Assembly: GCF_041051975.1 (NCBI RefSeq)
Contig: NZ_CP163435.1
Location: 496,001 to 560,000 of the forward strand
Length of the DNA stretch: 64,000 bases
Source: Streptomyces sp. R21
GTDB lineage: Bacteria; Actinomycetota; Actinomycetes; Streptomycetales; Streptomycetaceae
Reading direction: 5' to 3'
Positions 23,046-31,911 of this stretch are shown here, one piece after another; within the stretch, counting starts at the first letter, position 1, and every line of letters starts with the position of its first letter. The notes beneath the pieces were generated by a model. It ran no database searches. It was not told the DNA's origin and saw only the letters and a program-made list of their open reading frames with translations. The translations under genes and the position numbers were made by a program.

Positions 23046-23076
23046 CGTGCCGGGGGTTCGGTGAGCCCCCGGCACG
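23046..23076 (+). terminator. Terminator after the second GH5 gene
   Basis: Perfect 11-bp stem: CGTGCCGGGGG (23046-23056) pairs with CCCCCGGCACG (23066-23076) around a 9-base loop, 12 bp after the stop codon. The T run is minimal, as is common in Streptomyces. It closes the glycoside hydrolase cluster; 23077-23338 holds no recognisable gene. Confidence 0.65.
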
Positions 23077-23338
23077 GTTGGACCGATGGACTCGCTGAAC
23101 AGCGCGAGCAGAACGAGACGGAGCAGGACCACGCCCAGGTCGACCAGGTGTTGCCGACCGCCGGAGGGCGAAGTCACAACGACATCGCAGGCGCCGGAGG
23201 CGGCGAAGCCGAAGTCGCGGCACTGATGTAGCGCGAGGGACTGGCCTGGTCGGTGCTGTCCGTGGACTACCAGCGCGTCAGGGCGGCAGCCCAGGCAGCC
23301 CCGTGCGGCGGCTCGCCGGCAGCGGGAGCAAAATCTGT

Positions 23339-24489
23339 CTGGAGATCTTCAATGGCTGGGGTTACGTGGAATCGTGACGGTTGTCGTAGGCCGCGCTATG
23401 CCGGAGGGATGAGGTATCCCGATGGCGGTGGGCTGACGGCCGAGGAGCGGGCTCGGCGTGAGCAAGTCTGGCTAGCGGCTGCTGACTTGATCGAGGCGGA
23501 GGCCAGTGACCGGGAGATGGCCCGGCGGTTTCGGGTGACCCGGATGTCGGCGAATCGCTGGCGCCAGGCCTTGGCCACGGGTGGCCGCCAGGCTCTGGTC
23601 TCCAAGGGGCCTGGTGGTGCCCGCTGCAATCTCGATGCCGGACAACTGCGTACTTTGGAGTCGGTGTTGGAGGCCGGTCCGGCCGCGTGTGGCTGGAGTG
23701 ACCAGTGCTGGACGTTGGCCCGTATCGGCGAGGTTGTGCGCCGCCGGTTCGGGGCTGAGTACACCCTGGCCGGGCTGGATCTGCTGCTGCACCGCATCGG
23801 CTGAAGCGTGCAGGTCCCAGTCCGGAAGGCCACAGAGCGGGACGAGTCGAAGATTGCCGCCTGGAAGGACGAGCAGTGGCCCGTCATAAAAAGTTGGTGG
23901 CGGACTTGGGCGCCTGGGTCTGCTTCCAGGACGAGGCAGGTCAGGACCTGAGGCCGCCCAAGGGCCGCCGTGGCCACACCTCGGTCGTGAAGGTCACCGC
24001 CGCGGGCACCAAACGGGTCTCGATGGCGGCGCTGATCTGCACCAAGGCCGGCCGTCGGCCACGGCTGATCTACCGCATTCACCTGAATCGCGGCCCCGCC
24101 TAGGGCCGACGCAAAGGCTTCACTGAGACTGACTACGCCCGCCTGCTGGATGCCGCTCACCAGCAGCTCGGCGGCCCCATCGTCTTGGTCTGGGACAATT
24201 TGAACACGCACGTCAGCCACACGATGCGACGGCTGATCGCCGCACGATTATGGCTGACCGTCTACCAGTTGCCGCCGTACGCTCCAGAGTTCAACCCGGT
24301 CGAGGGCGTGTGGTCGCACCTGAAGAGGTCCCTGGCCAACCTCACCAAACACAGGCTCGACCAGCTCACCGCGCTGGTGAAGACCCGGCTGAAACGGATG
24401 CAGTACCGACCCCACCTCATCGAGGGGCTCATCGCCAAGACCGGACTCGACCTCCAACCGCCCCAGCCTCAGCCATTGAAGATCTCTAG
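23339..24489 (+). mobile_element. Decayed IS630-family insertion sequence
   Basis: About 1.15 kb bounded by near-perfect inverted repeats: 23339-23361 and the complement of 24467-24489 match at 21 of 23 positions (core AGATCTTCAATGGCTG). The right end contains CTAG, in keeping with the TA/CTAG target preference of this family; the left end has CTGG instead. The enclosed transposase is broken, so the element should be immobile unless helped by another copy. Confidence 0.85.
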
Positions 24490-24499
24490 AGGGTGCTAG
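23409..24499 (+). pseudogene. IS630-family transposase, frame-disrupted
   Basis: The N-terminal part ([19 protein letters not shown] onward) has a helix-turn-helix region ([19 protein letters not shown]). It ends at a TGA after LLLHRIG (23802), where relatives have Trp, and then continues in the same frame (SVQVPVRKATERDE) to about 23885. There a frameshift near an A-rich run moves to the frame with the first catalytic Asp (CFQDEAG). An in-frame TAG at 24101-24103 interrupts again before the second Asp (VWDNLNTH) and the Glu (NPVEGVW) of the DDE triad. Two stops and one frameshift make a functional transposase unlikely; programmed frameshifting would not explain the stops. Confidence 0.85.
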
Positions 24500-24914
24500 G
24501 GGGCAGCAGGTGCGGGGCGCGTGCACCGAGGATGCCGAAGACCTCCTCCTTCGCCAGGCTGCACAGTTCCGCCAGGAAGGCGGGGTCCACGTGGCCCTCC
24601 CTGGCCCAGATTCCGGCGAGGGACTCGGCGCAGAGCTGGGCCAAGTCGCTGCGGAAGTCCCCCGCCCGGATGGCCCGGATCAGGGCCGCCTCAACGAACG
24701 GACCGGAGAGGAACTCCAGATCCGACGCCGCGTCGTCTTGCTCGTCCTCGCGCGCCGTGGGGTCTTCGATGAGGCGCACGAGCAGAACCGCGCGCTCCTC
24801 GTCCGGGATCTCCGGATCGCTCCACACCGGGCCCGGCGACGAGACCGCCGCCGAGTCCTCATCCGCACTGCGGGGCCGCTCCTTCCCGAACAGCCTCACC
24901 AGCCAGTTCCTCAT
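24486..24914 (-). CDS. Small helical protein of unknown function whose stop codon lies in the IS630 end
   Basis: 142 residues starting at ATG 24914 (MRNWLVRLFGKERP), with GAGGA upstream. The sequence is acidic and helical. Its C-terminal half (FLSGPFVEAALIRAIRAGD, then CAESLAGIWAREGHVD) resembles a HEAT-type helical repeat as seen in some immunity proteins; I do not recognise a family. Translation ends LLPPSTL at a TAG supplied by the IS630 terminal repeat, so the native C terminus may have been cut or altered. Coding potential continues upstream (to about 25198) in shifted frames, so this may be the end of a longer broken gene. Confidence 0.5.
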   Translation of the reverse strand: MRNWLVRLFGKERPRSADEDSAAVSSPGPVWSDPEIPDEERAVLLVRLIEDPTAREDEQDDAASDLEFLSGPFVEAALIRAIRAGDFRSDLAQLCAESLAGIWAREGHVDPAFLAELCSLAKEEVFGILGARAPHLLPPSTL

Positions 24915-25197
24915 CAACAGATCCTCGATCCCGTCCACAATGCCCTCGCCGATCCCGCTGCCGACCGGCCTGCCGAAGGAGCCGACCTCCGCGCCCGCGA
25001 GCCCGGCCGCCAGGCTGGCCCGTCGTGGATCGCTGTCTGCGTGCGCTCGCCGCTCGGTGCGGCCGCCACATCGTAGACGTCGGAGGCGGCGGTCGCCGAG
25101 ATCAGCAACCTGCCGCCGACCTTGGCGGTCGACCTTGCCAGATCGATGGCTCGGCGCGGCACCCACGACCCGTCCAAGGGGATGTGCTCCTTCGTAG

Positions 25198-25222
25198 CCC
25201 GAGCCGTTAAAGATCTCTAGAG
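25198..25222. repeat. Second, isolated IS630-type end
   Basis: Bases 25198-25220 resemble the right inverted repeat of the IS630 element at 24467-24489, and AAGATCTCTAGAG is identical in both (25210-25222 and 24479-24491). It marks where an IS630 copy once met the tnpB gene and was later lost or rearranged. Confidence 0.6.
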
Positions 25223-25943
25223 ATGGCTGCTGGTCGCGGCGCACCCGCGGGAACCGGGACAGTGCCCGCTGCGCGGCTTCGAGCTTCGCGGCCGCCTTCC
25301 GGCCGTGACGCGGGTTGGGCACGAACTCGCCGTTCGAGTCGGCGAGGAAGTTGGCGATTCCCAAGTCGATGCCGGCCACGGACCCGGTCGCGGGCAGCGG
25401 CTGCAGCTCGGTCTGCTCGGCAGTGAGGATCACGTACCAGCGCTTGCCCTCACGCTAGACCGAGACGGTCTTGACCCTGCCGGCCACCGGGCGATGCTGG
25501 TGGACCTTGACGTGCCCGACGCCCTGGAAACGGACACGGGTCACGGGGTCGTGCGGGGTGGAGTCCCACCGGCAGCCGTCCCCGTCCTTGGGGAAGTCCA
25601 CCGTGTCGAACCAGTACACCCCACGAAAACGCGGATAGCCGGGCGCCTCACCTGACTTGACCCGACGGAAGAACGCGGCGAATGCCTTGTCGAGACGGCG
25701 AAGCGTGGCCTGCTGAGACGAGAACGACCAGCGGCCCTGCCGTTCCGGGTCGAACGCCCGGATGCCCTTGAGCTGCGCGGACTGCTACCCGTACCTGACG
25801 CTCGTCCTCGAGGTGTGCCGGTAGGCGCCGCGGCGCTCCTGCAACGCGCCGTTGTAGAGCGAGCAGCGATCGGCCAGCATCGCGCCGAGGGCCTGCACCT
25901 GGCAGACGGTGGGCCGCAGGAGGAACTTGTACGCACGGATCAC
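25222..25943 (-). pseudogene. tnpB: IS200/IS605-family tnpB, truncated and interrupted
   Basis: Minus-strand relic starting at GTG 25943 (VIRAYKFLLRPT). It carries the TnpB/OrfB N-terminal region (LRRLDKAFAAFFRRVKSGE, GYPRFRG), the RuvC-I segment with its Asp (GIDLGIANF) and a downstream FVPNPRHGRKAA stretch. In-frame TAG codons interrupt it at about 25788 (RYG-stop-QSAQ) and 25457 (SV-stop-REGKRW). It stops abruptly at the isolated IS630-type end near 25222, losing the later RuvC acidic residues and the zinc ribbon. It therefore cannot encode an RNA-guided nuclease. Confidence 0.85.
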
Positions 25944-26050
25944 CCAGCCCCCCTCGTTCCCGGTGTGATCAACCTAGCGGAGGCCACTGACAACGCAGCG
26001 AACAGCGGACTCCGGCGCTTCGCGCCTCCGGGCCGTGGATGCGTTTCCCT

Positions 26051-26068
26051 CCCCGGCTGAAGCCGGGG
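26051..26068. other. IS200/IS605-type end hairpin upstream of the tnpB relic
   Basis: CCCCGGCT (26051-26058) pairs perfectly with AGCCGGGG (26061-26068) across a 2-base loop. Subterminal hairpins of this kind are the recognition structures of IS200/IS605 ends. It lies about 110 bp beyond the tnpB start, where the left end is expected. Confidence 0.6.
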
Positions 26069-26099
26069 ATACCCACGCAAGATCAGGGATGGTGTACTT

Positions 26100-26480
26100 C
26101 GATGGACTGGTGACGGACCGCGGTACGCGCCCGATCTGCTGCCGCCGTTGGTCGCCGAGCACGCGGCGCACTCGTACCGGGACGACTCCACGCTGACCTT
26201 CCATCATCGGAGCCCTGCTGCTGGGCCTGGAGCCGGGCGAGCTCGCGCAGGCAGCTGCTGAGCTGCTCGTAGCGCAGGGCCCGGGCGTGGGCGGCGTCGT
26301 CCCAGCCGGCCGACTCGGCCGCCAGCGTGACGACTCCGTCGTGGCAGCCTTGAGATCCTCCCCCGCGTGCAGCGCACGGGCGCGGGTCAGGCGCAGCTGA
26401 GCGACGAGCCGGTCGTCCAACTCGCCTGCGGCGACGTCCGGTTCGGCCAGCAGGGAGAACAAGGGCCGTAGGGGGCCTTC
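26100..26480 (-). pseudogene. Degraded coding remnant of unknown origin
   Basis: Two stretches with coding-like character sit in different minus-strand frames. One (about 26360-26470) reads LLAEPDVAAGELDDRLVAQL and continues RLTRARALHAGEDL; the other (about 26215-26345) reads DGVVTLAAESAGWDDAAHA and continues RALRYEQLSSCLRELARLQA. Together they look like one helical gene split by a frameshift. I do not recognise the family. Confidence 0.35.
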
Positions 26481-26600
26481 TGCGCAGGCATGGCTGCCGC
26501 ACGGACCTCGTCGCGACGACGTCTCTGCCCCGCGCCCCGGCGATTTCAGATCCGCTCAAGTCCGTTCTCTCGTTGGTGTGTTGTGGCAGTATCGGCTGGC

Positions 26601-28040
26601 ATGTCGCCGTCAATCGCGTGGCCGCCTCTGCCCCGTCGTCGTCTGTTCCTCGTGCTCCTCGTGCTCCTCGTGCTCCTCGTGCTCCTCGTGCTCCTCGTGC
26701 TCCTCGTGCTGCTCGTTGCGCTCGGCGCCGGTGTGAGCAATGCTCGCGCGGTGACCGGGCCGGGGGTGTCCAGGGCCGCGGCGACGCCCGATCGCGCGCG
26801 CTACGACGTGGTGCTGCGCTCCGACGCTGACGGCAGTCACTGGACGGGACGGCAGCGGGTGTCGTTCCGCAACGCGTCGGAGAGGCCCTTGCGTGAGGTG
26901 TACCTACGGCTGTGGGGGAACGGCGAGGACAAGTGCGGCACGCCCGGCGCCCCCTCCCCCGTCACCGTGTCAAACGTACGTGGCGGCACACCAGGGCCTC
27001 TCACCGTGGAGTGCACGGCCCTGCGCATCGCCCTGCCGAAGCCGCTCGCGCACGGCGAGCGGACATCCGTCGCCTTCGATGTCTCCATCACCGTGCCCGA
27101 CCACAATGCCCGCTTCGGCCGCGAGGGCGCCTACCGCTTCCTCGGCAACGCGCTGCCGGTGCTCGCCGTGCACGACGCGAAGGGGTGGCACCTCGACCCG
27201 TACGTGGCACTCGGTGAGAGCTTCTACGCACTGACGGGCGATTTTCGGGTCCGTCTCGATCACCCGTCGGCGCTGCAAGTGCCCGCGAGCGGTCGCACCC
27301 GCACCTTCCCCGGCGGCCCGGGCCGTACGGTCACCCTCAGCGTCGGGCACCGGATGCGGGACTTCGCGTGGGCCGCGGGCCCGTTCCGCACGGCGACGCA
27401 GACCACACCCGGGGGCGTGCGCGTGAAGTCGTACTGGGCGCCCGGCACCTCAGCTGCGGGCGTGCGCTCGACGCGCACGGACGCCGTCGCCGCGGTCGAC
27501 CGGTTCAGCCGGGAGTTCGGCCGCTATCCGTACGGCGAGATCGACCTCGTGATGACCAGCGGGTTCGGCGGCGGCATGGAATACCCCGGCCTCGTCCTGC
27601 TGGGCACCACCGACGAGGGCAGCGCCGTCGTCCACGAGGTGGCGCACCAGTGGTGGTACGGCATCGTCGGCAACGACGAGTACACCTCGCCGTGGCTGGA
27701 CGAGAGCTTCGCCCAGTACGCCAACGCCCGCTTCTACGGCTGGGAGACCAGCGACTGCTGGTCGGACGTCGACTGGCCCGACGACAGCACCGCACTCACC
27801 GCGTCGATGGCCTACTGGTCCCAGCACCGCGGCGAGTACCACCTCATCTACACGGCCGGGTCCTGCGCCCTGGCCGACCTGGAACGTACCCTCGGCGCCG
27901 ACGCCATGGCACGGCTCCTCAAGCAGTACGCCCACGACCACTGGTACGGCGTCTCCACCACCGCCGACTTCAAGAAGGCCGCCCAGTCCATGACCATCCA
28001 GGATCTTGGCCCCTTCTGGGAGACCCACCACATCCGCTGA
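26601..28040 (+). CDS. Membrane-anchored M1-family metallopeptidase with a repetitive signal anchor
   Basis: 479 residues. After a short basic N terminus comes a hydrophobic anchor made of (VLL)7 (residues 18-38), encoded by a 9-bp tandem repeat. The outward-facing part is an M1 (gluzincin) peptidase: substrate-binding GGGMEYPG (about 323-330), zinc motif HEVAH (345-349) followed by QWWYG, and third ligand E368 (WLDESFAQY) at the usual 19-residue spacing. The M1 C-terminal domain is short, ending soon after the catalytic domain, as in compact Streptomyces homologues. ATG 26601 is chosen because it places the anchor correctly; the ribosome site is weak. It probably cleaves peptides at the cell surface. 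Confidence 0.87.
   Translation: MSPSIAWPPLPRRRLFLVLLVLLVLLVLLVLLVLLVLLVALGAGVSNARAVTGPGVSRAAATPDRARYDVVLRSDADGSHWTGRQRVSFRNASERPLREVYLRLWGNGEDKCGTPGAPSPVTVSNVRGGTPGPLTVECTALRIALPKPLAHGERTSVAFDVSITVPDHNARFGREGAYRFLGNALPVLAVHDAKGWHLDPYVALGESFYALTGDFRVRLDHPSALQVPASGRTRTFPGGPGRTVTLSVGHRMRDFAWAAGPFRTATQTTPGGVRVKSYWAPGTSAAGVRSTRTDAVAAVDRFSREFGRYPYGEIDLVMTSGFGGGMEYPGLVLLGTTDEGSAVVHEVAHQWWYGIVGNDEYTSPWLDESFAQYANARFYGWETSDCWSDVDWPDDSTALTASMAYWSQHRGEYHLIYTAGSCALADLERTLGADAMARLLKQYAHDHWYGVSTTADFKKAAQSMTIQDLGPFWETHHIR
26652..26714 (+). repeat. 9-bp tandem repeat (GTGCTCCTC) inside the M1 peptidase gene
   Basis: Six perfect copies of GTGCTCCTC (26652-26705) plus one variant, GTGCTGCTC (26706-26714), in frame as Val-Leu-Leu. 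Slippage by whole units would lengthen or shorten the membrane anchor without a frameshift. Confidence 0.95.
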
Positions 28041-28164
28041 GGGAGCACTCAGCGCAGCTCGAGCCGCACCAGGATGGCGGCGTGCCCGCCGGTCGGTCAG
28101 CCCGCCGAGCGCACCGGACTGCGAACATCGGTCCACCTCCAGTGAATCCCGCGTCTACTGGGCG

Positions 28165-28600
28165 ATGACCGCCGTGATGACGCGCCGCCTGACCGACACC
28201 TCCACCCCGAGCTGGCGCGAGGTGCAGGCGGCGCGTGAACGTGCAACTGCTGCTCGACAACCTCGCCGAGCAGGAACAGCAGATCGCTGCCGAGGCCGAA
28301 AAGCTGCGGGGCCGGATCGAGGAACTGACCGGGCAGATCGGCGAGTTGGACCGGCAGCTCGAGGAGCTGAAGATCACCCGCAAGACCCGTGATGGCCTCG
28401 CGGGTGAGATCGCCCATCTTGAGTCCGGCCTGCCGAACAACCCGGCCTACCAGCAGGTCCTCAAGCGCTTCGTCGAGCTCGGCCTCTTCGCCGAGACCGA
28501 GCCCCGCCCGTTCGCTCACCACCCCCGTGAAACGTCGATAACCCCACGAACAGCTCACCTCACGCAAGCCAACACCAGAAACGGACATCAACCTACGTAA
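28165..28600 (+). pseudogene. Frameshifted coiled-coil protein of unknown function
   Basis: The N-terminal part (from ATG 28165; TDTSTPSWREVQAARE) is in one frame. Near 28235 the likely continuation moves to another frame (LLLDNLAEQEQQIAAEAEKL, then RGRIEELTGQIGELDRQLEE), a strongly predicted coiled coil. Read as one protein after correcting the shift, it resembles small coiled-coil hypotheticals common in Streptomyces. The alternative is a shorter intact gene starting at GTG 28235 (121 residues). I cannot tell which applies. No function is known. Confidence 0.5.
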
Positions 28601-29110
28601 CGCCGACGTACGCGCCAGGTTGTTCGCTGGCCGACGCTGTCGCCGGATTTGAGCCGCTCCCCGAGGGAAGCCTGTGGCCTCTGGTCGGAGGGTTGGCTGG
28701 AGCACTGCAGGACATCACGGCGCCGGCGTCAGGACCGCCGCAGTCCTGCTGGGCACCGTCGGCGACGGCACCGCTACTTCGGACCCGCACTGACGAGCCC
28801 TCACGTTTCATCCCCAAAAACGACGCCGTCGACCAGGTGGTTGACCGGGCGGATCGCGGGCCGCCCCCGGTTGGGTGATGCCGATGCGGCGGGGAGCCCG
28901 GCCAGCAGCGCCAGGGATTCCTCTTACGTCCGGGATAGTCCTGAAGCGGCCCTCTCGTGGTTGATATTCGGGTTCTGTCTTATTCGCAATGTTCTTACCA
29001 ATTAGACTAGTTCGCGAAACCGTTGCGTGACGTAGCGTCAAATTGGCTTTACTGCTCGTGAGTTGCGCGCAAAAAGTGCAGGGTGTGACCGAGATTTTTC
29101 ACGCCAGGCT

Positions 29111-29140
29111 TTGAAATGGTCACAGGAAGGTCACTAGGGT
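29111..29140 (+). promoter_or_regulatory. Candidate promoter for the NlpC/P60 gene
   Basis: TTGAAA (29111-29116) and TAGGGT (29135-29140) are separated by 18 bp, a good match to the principal sigma factor consensus, 108 bp before the GTG start. The less GC-rich stretch 28930-29130 fits a promoter region. The interval 28601-29110 contains no recognisable gene. Confidence 0.5.
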
Positions 29141-29196
29141 CGGACCTCGAACCTCCGAATGATCACTCACACGAGGTGAGCGACGGTGGAGGGATA

Positions 29197-29222
29197 CCGC
29201 CCACTTGATGTTCTGTGGGCGG
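29197..29222 (+). promoter_or_regulatory. Hairpin in the 5' leader of the NlpC/P60 gene
   Basis: CCGCCCAC (29197-29204) pairs perfectly with GTGGGCGG (29215-29222) around a 10-base loop. It ends three bases before the purine-rich ribosome site (GGAGGAAGAAGGAG). It lies after the candidate promoter, so it would be in the transcript and could affect translation or mRNA stability. It does not match a riboswitch class that I can name. Confidence 0.5.
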
Positions 29223-29247
29223 CTGGAGGAAGAAGGAGCTCACCTTC

Positions 29248-30279
29248 GTGGCGTCCCACCGCCGGCCCAAACAGCCGAGCCGCGCCCGCGTGACTGTGCT
29301 CACCGCGACCGCCGCCGCTGCCGTGGCCCTTACTTCTCAGGCCGCCCAGGCGGCCCCCAAGCCCGCGAAGAGCGAGGTCAAGGCGAAGGTCGACAAGCTC
29401 TACGAAGAGGCGGAGCGGTCCACCAACCAGTACGACAGGGCCAAGGAGAAGCAGGAGAAGCTGGAGAAGGAGATCGGCGAGCTTCAGGACAAGGCCGCCC
29501 GCGAGCAGGGCGAGCTCAATGAACTGCGTACAGGCATCGGTACGATGGCCAGCGCGCAGTACCGCTCCGGCGGCATCGACGCCTCGGTCCAGCTCTTCCT
29601 CTCCGCCGACCCGGACGACTACCTCGACAAGGCGTCCACGCTCGACTCGCTCTCCGCGAAGCAGCTGGAGTCGCTGAAGAAGGTTCAGACGAAGCAGCGC
29701 AAGCTGGCCCAGAAGCGTGCGGAGGCCACAGAGAAGCTCAAGGACCTCGCCGACACCCGCACGGAGCTTGGCAAGAAGAAGAAAGAAATCCAGGGCAAGC
29801 TCAGCAAGGCGCAGAAGCTGCTGAACACCCTGACCGCCGCCGAGCGTCAGGCCATGGCCGGCGAGGAAGCGCGCGCCAGCCGCTCCTCCGCGAGCCGCGT
29901 CGACCTCGGCAACGAGGCGGCCGCCTCCAAGTTCGGCGCCGCCGCCCTGAGCGCGGCCGCCTCCCAGACCGGCAAGCCGTACTACCGCGGTGGCACGGGC
30001 CCCAACTCCTACGACTGCTCGGGCCTCACGCAGTGGGCGTACGCGCAGGCAGGGGTCCAGATATCCCGGGTCACGTACACGCAGGTCAACGACGGAACCC
30101 GGGTGGGCATGAGCGCACTCAAGCCCGGTGACCTGGTCTTCTTCAACAACACCGAGCATGTCGGCCTCTACGCGGGCAACGGCCAGGTGCTGCACGCGCC
30201 GCACCCGGGGGCCTCGGTGCGCTACGAGTCGATGAGCACGATCGGCAGCTTCCAGTTCGGCGTCCGCGTCACAGGCTGA
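29248..30279 (+). CDS. Secreted NlpC/P60-family peptidoglycan hydrolase
   Basis: 343 residues from GTG 29248 with AAGGAG upstream. A signal peptide (to about residue 36, AAQAA) is followed by a long coiled-coil domain (about 40-205) rich in Lys/Glu, of the type that autoinhibits or positions such enzymes. The C-terminal NlpC/P60 domain (about 232-343) has catalytic C257 (YDCSGL), H304 (NTEHVGLY) and a third polar residue in HAPHPG (316-321). It should cleave peptide bonds in peptidoglycan stems (D-gamma-Glu to diamino acid) during growth or division. A long structured leader suggests tight control. The gene stands alone. Confidence 0.93.
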   Translation: MASHRRPKQPSRARVTVLTATAAAAVALTSQAAQAAPKPAKSEVKAKVDKLYEEAERSTNQYDRAKEKQEKLEKEIGELQDKAAREQGELNELRTGIGTMASAQYRSGGIDASVQLFLSADPDDYLDKASTLDSLSAKQLESLKKVQTKQRKLAQKRAEATEKLKDLADTRTELGKKKKEIQGKLSKAQKLLNTLTAAERQAMAGEEARASRSSASRVDLGNEAAASKFGAAALSAAASQTGKPYYRGGTGPNSYDCSGLTQWAYAQAGVQISRVTYTQVNDGTRVGMSALKPGDLVFFNNTEHVGLYAGNGQVLHAPHPGASVRYESMSTIGSFQFGVRVTG

Positions 30280-30339
30280 TCGCACCCGCAGTCGGCGAGG
30301 GTGGAGCCCGAGGCAGGATCTCTCTCCCCCCGCTGACGG

Positions 30340-30600
30340 GCGTCGTGCGCTTCGCGGCGGGGTTATCGGCTACGACAAGCAGCAGGTGGACGCCCACATC
30401 CAGCGCCACTTCGCCGAACCCGCCGACTTCGAAACCCCGTTGAGCCGACTACTGCGGGAGCAGCATGCCGCCCTCCTCGACGCGGGCACGCCCGTGGGGC
30501 GCAGAGTCGCCAAACAGCGGGAAAGGTGCCACCTCCTCGGCTGGGAGCGGCCGATACCGAGACACTCCCCCACCCTCGCCGCCAGCGCACGGCAATCACC
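30340..30600 (+). other. Possible coding remnant
   Basis: A plus-strand reading (GYDKQQVDAHIQRHFAEPAD, then FETPLSRLLREQHAALLDAG) looks protein-like but has no start or ribosome site and decays after about 30560. I do not recognise it. The rest of 30280-31000 is less GC-rich in its second half and holds only a doubtful 68-codon minus-strand reading frame (30744-30950). Confidence 0.3.
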
Positions 30601-30999
30601 CCCTCTGCCCTGGCCGGTCGCGGTCAGGGCAGTCGTCGGGTCGACGCCGAGGCCGCCTCACCCAGCAACTTGCCACCGGGCGCCGCAAACACCGAGAAAG
30701 GACGACACCACGGCGAACCGCGCTGGAGACGGACTACGGCGAACTACTCGCCCTGCGCTGCCAACTCGCATGCTCGGTGAGATTGAGAATTGAGATCGAG
30801 GAGTGGAAGTGTCTCGCGGAATTGATCGAGAATGCCTTTGAGGACTTCAACGAGATCACGATTTTCATCCTGGGAAGCGGCCGCGCGACGACGTCGATTC
30901 TCACTGTGCGTCAACATCGTCTTCGCCTCCGAGCTCAATGCCTTCGCCATTTTTGTGGCCGCGTACCCTCTTTGGCACTGTTATTGCCAGTCGGACTGC

Positions 31000-31911
31000 T
31001 CAACTGCGCTTTGAAACGGCATTGCCTCCAAGCTGCCACATTTCATAATTCCCACATTCTGCCGTTATCTCGGCCGTCGCCTGAGCCGCGGTGAAGAAGT
31101 CATCGACCACTGGCGAGGTGCGCGATGCCGCCGCCGCGAGGCACACCCGGTCGGGCGCCAGCTCCGGGATGGGCACATAGATGACTTCCGGATGTGAGTA
31201 GAACACGGACGCCGAACGGGCCAGGAACGAGATACCCCGCCCGGCCGCGACATGCTCGAGCGTCTCGTCCACCCCGCGCACCAGGTACCCGGCGTTAGGG
31301 TGCGGGTGCCTGGTGGGCTGCGTGCTCGGGTCGGCATGCCAGAGCAGCGGTTCGCCGGCCAGGTCGGCCTCGGTGACCTCCTCCTTGCCGGCCAACCGGT
31401 GGCCGGCGGGCAGCACCGCCACCCGCGGCTCGGTGTACAGCGGGGTGACGCGCAGGCCGGCCTCGTCGATGGGCAGCCGCACATAGCCGACGTCGATGCG
31501 GCCGTCGAGCAGCATCGGGGCCTGGTCGTCCCCTTCGATCCGCTGCACGTCCACGACCACGTCCGGGTGCCGGGCCTCGAACGCCCGCGCCGCCGGGATG
31601 ACCGGGATGCCGGCCCGGAAACCGACCATCAGCCGTCGGCTGCCATGGGCGGCCACGGACACCCGGCGGCGGACCGCATGCGCGGAGGCGAGCAGCGGAC
31701 CGGCGTCGGCCAGCAGTTGTCGGCCCGCGTCGGTCAGCGCTACGCCGTGGCGATCCCTGGTGAACAGCGAGGCGCCGAGATCCTGCTCGAGCGCGCGGAT
31801 CTGCCGGCTGAGCACCGGCTGCGCGATATGTAGCTCATCGGCGGCGCGGCCGAAGTGCAACCGGTCGGCCACGGCGACGAAGTAGCGCAGTTTGCGCAGG
31901 TCCAGATCCAT
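31000..31911 (-). CDS. LysR-family transcriptional regulator
   Basis: 303 residues. The N-terminal winged helix-turn-helix is typical (LRYFVAVADRLHFGRAADEL, QPVLSRQIRALEQDLGASLF), followed by a periplasmic-binding-like effector domain (DDQAPMLLDGRIDVGYVRL, RGISFLARSASVFYSHPEV). It starts at ATG 31911. It is divergent from the remnant oxidoreductase at 32194 and the redox genes after it, so those are the likely targets. LysR proteins in this arrangement commonly activate short-chain dehydrogenase or oxidoreductase genes in response to small ligands; the ligand here is unknown. Confidence 0.92.
   Translation of the reverse strand: MDLDLRKLRYFVAVADRLHFGRAADELHIAQPVLSRQIRALEQDLGASLFTRDRHGVALTDAGRQLLADAGPLLASAHAVRRRVSVAAHGSRRLMVGFRAGIPVIPAARAFEARHPDVVVDVQRIEGDDQAPMLLDGRIDVGYVRLPIDEAGLRVTPLYTEPRVAVLPAGHRLAGKEEVTEADLAGEPLLWHADPSTQPTRHPHPNAGYLVRGVDETLEHVAAGRGISFLARSASVFYSHPEVIYVPIPELAPDRVCLAAAASRTSPVVDDFFTAAQATAEITAECGNYEMWQLGGNAVSKRS

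Noticed and set aside
23409..24499. Programmed frameshifting in the IS630 transposase
   Set aside because: IS630-type elements can use frameshifting, and there is an A-rich run at the shift. The two extra in-frame stops are not explained by it, so decay is more likely.
24486..24914. Immunity protein of a contact-dependent toxin system
   Set aside because: The helical repeat pattern is only suggestive and no toxin gene is adjacent; kept as unknown function.
25222..25943. An active TnpB RNA-guided nuclease
   Set aside because: Two in-frame stops and loss of the C-terminal RuvC residues and zinc ribbon rule out function.
28601..29247. A c-di-AMP (ydaO) riboswitch before the NlpC/P60 gene
   Set aside because: Such riboswitches precede some actinobacterial cell-wall hydrolase genes, but the conserved core elements were not found by eye. 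Only a simple hairpin is supported.
30744..30950. A 68-codon minus-strand gene
   Set aside because: No ribosome site and mixed third-base composition; the protein-like appearance is too weak to call.
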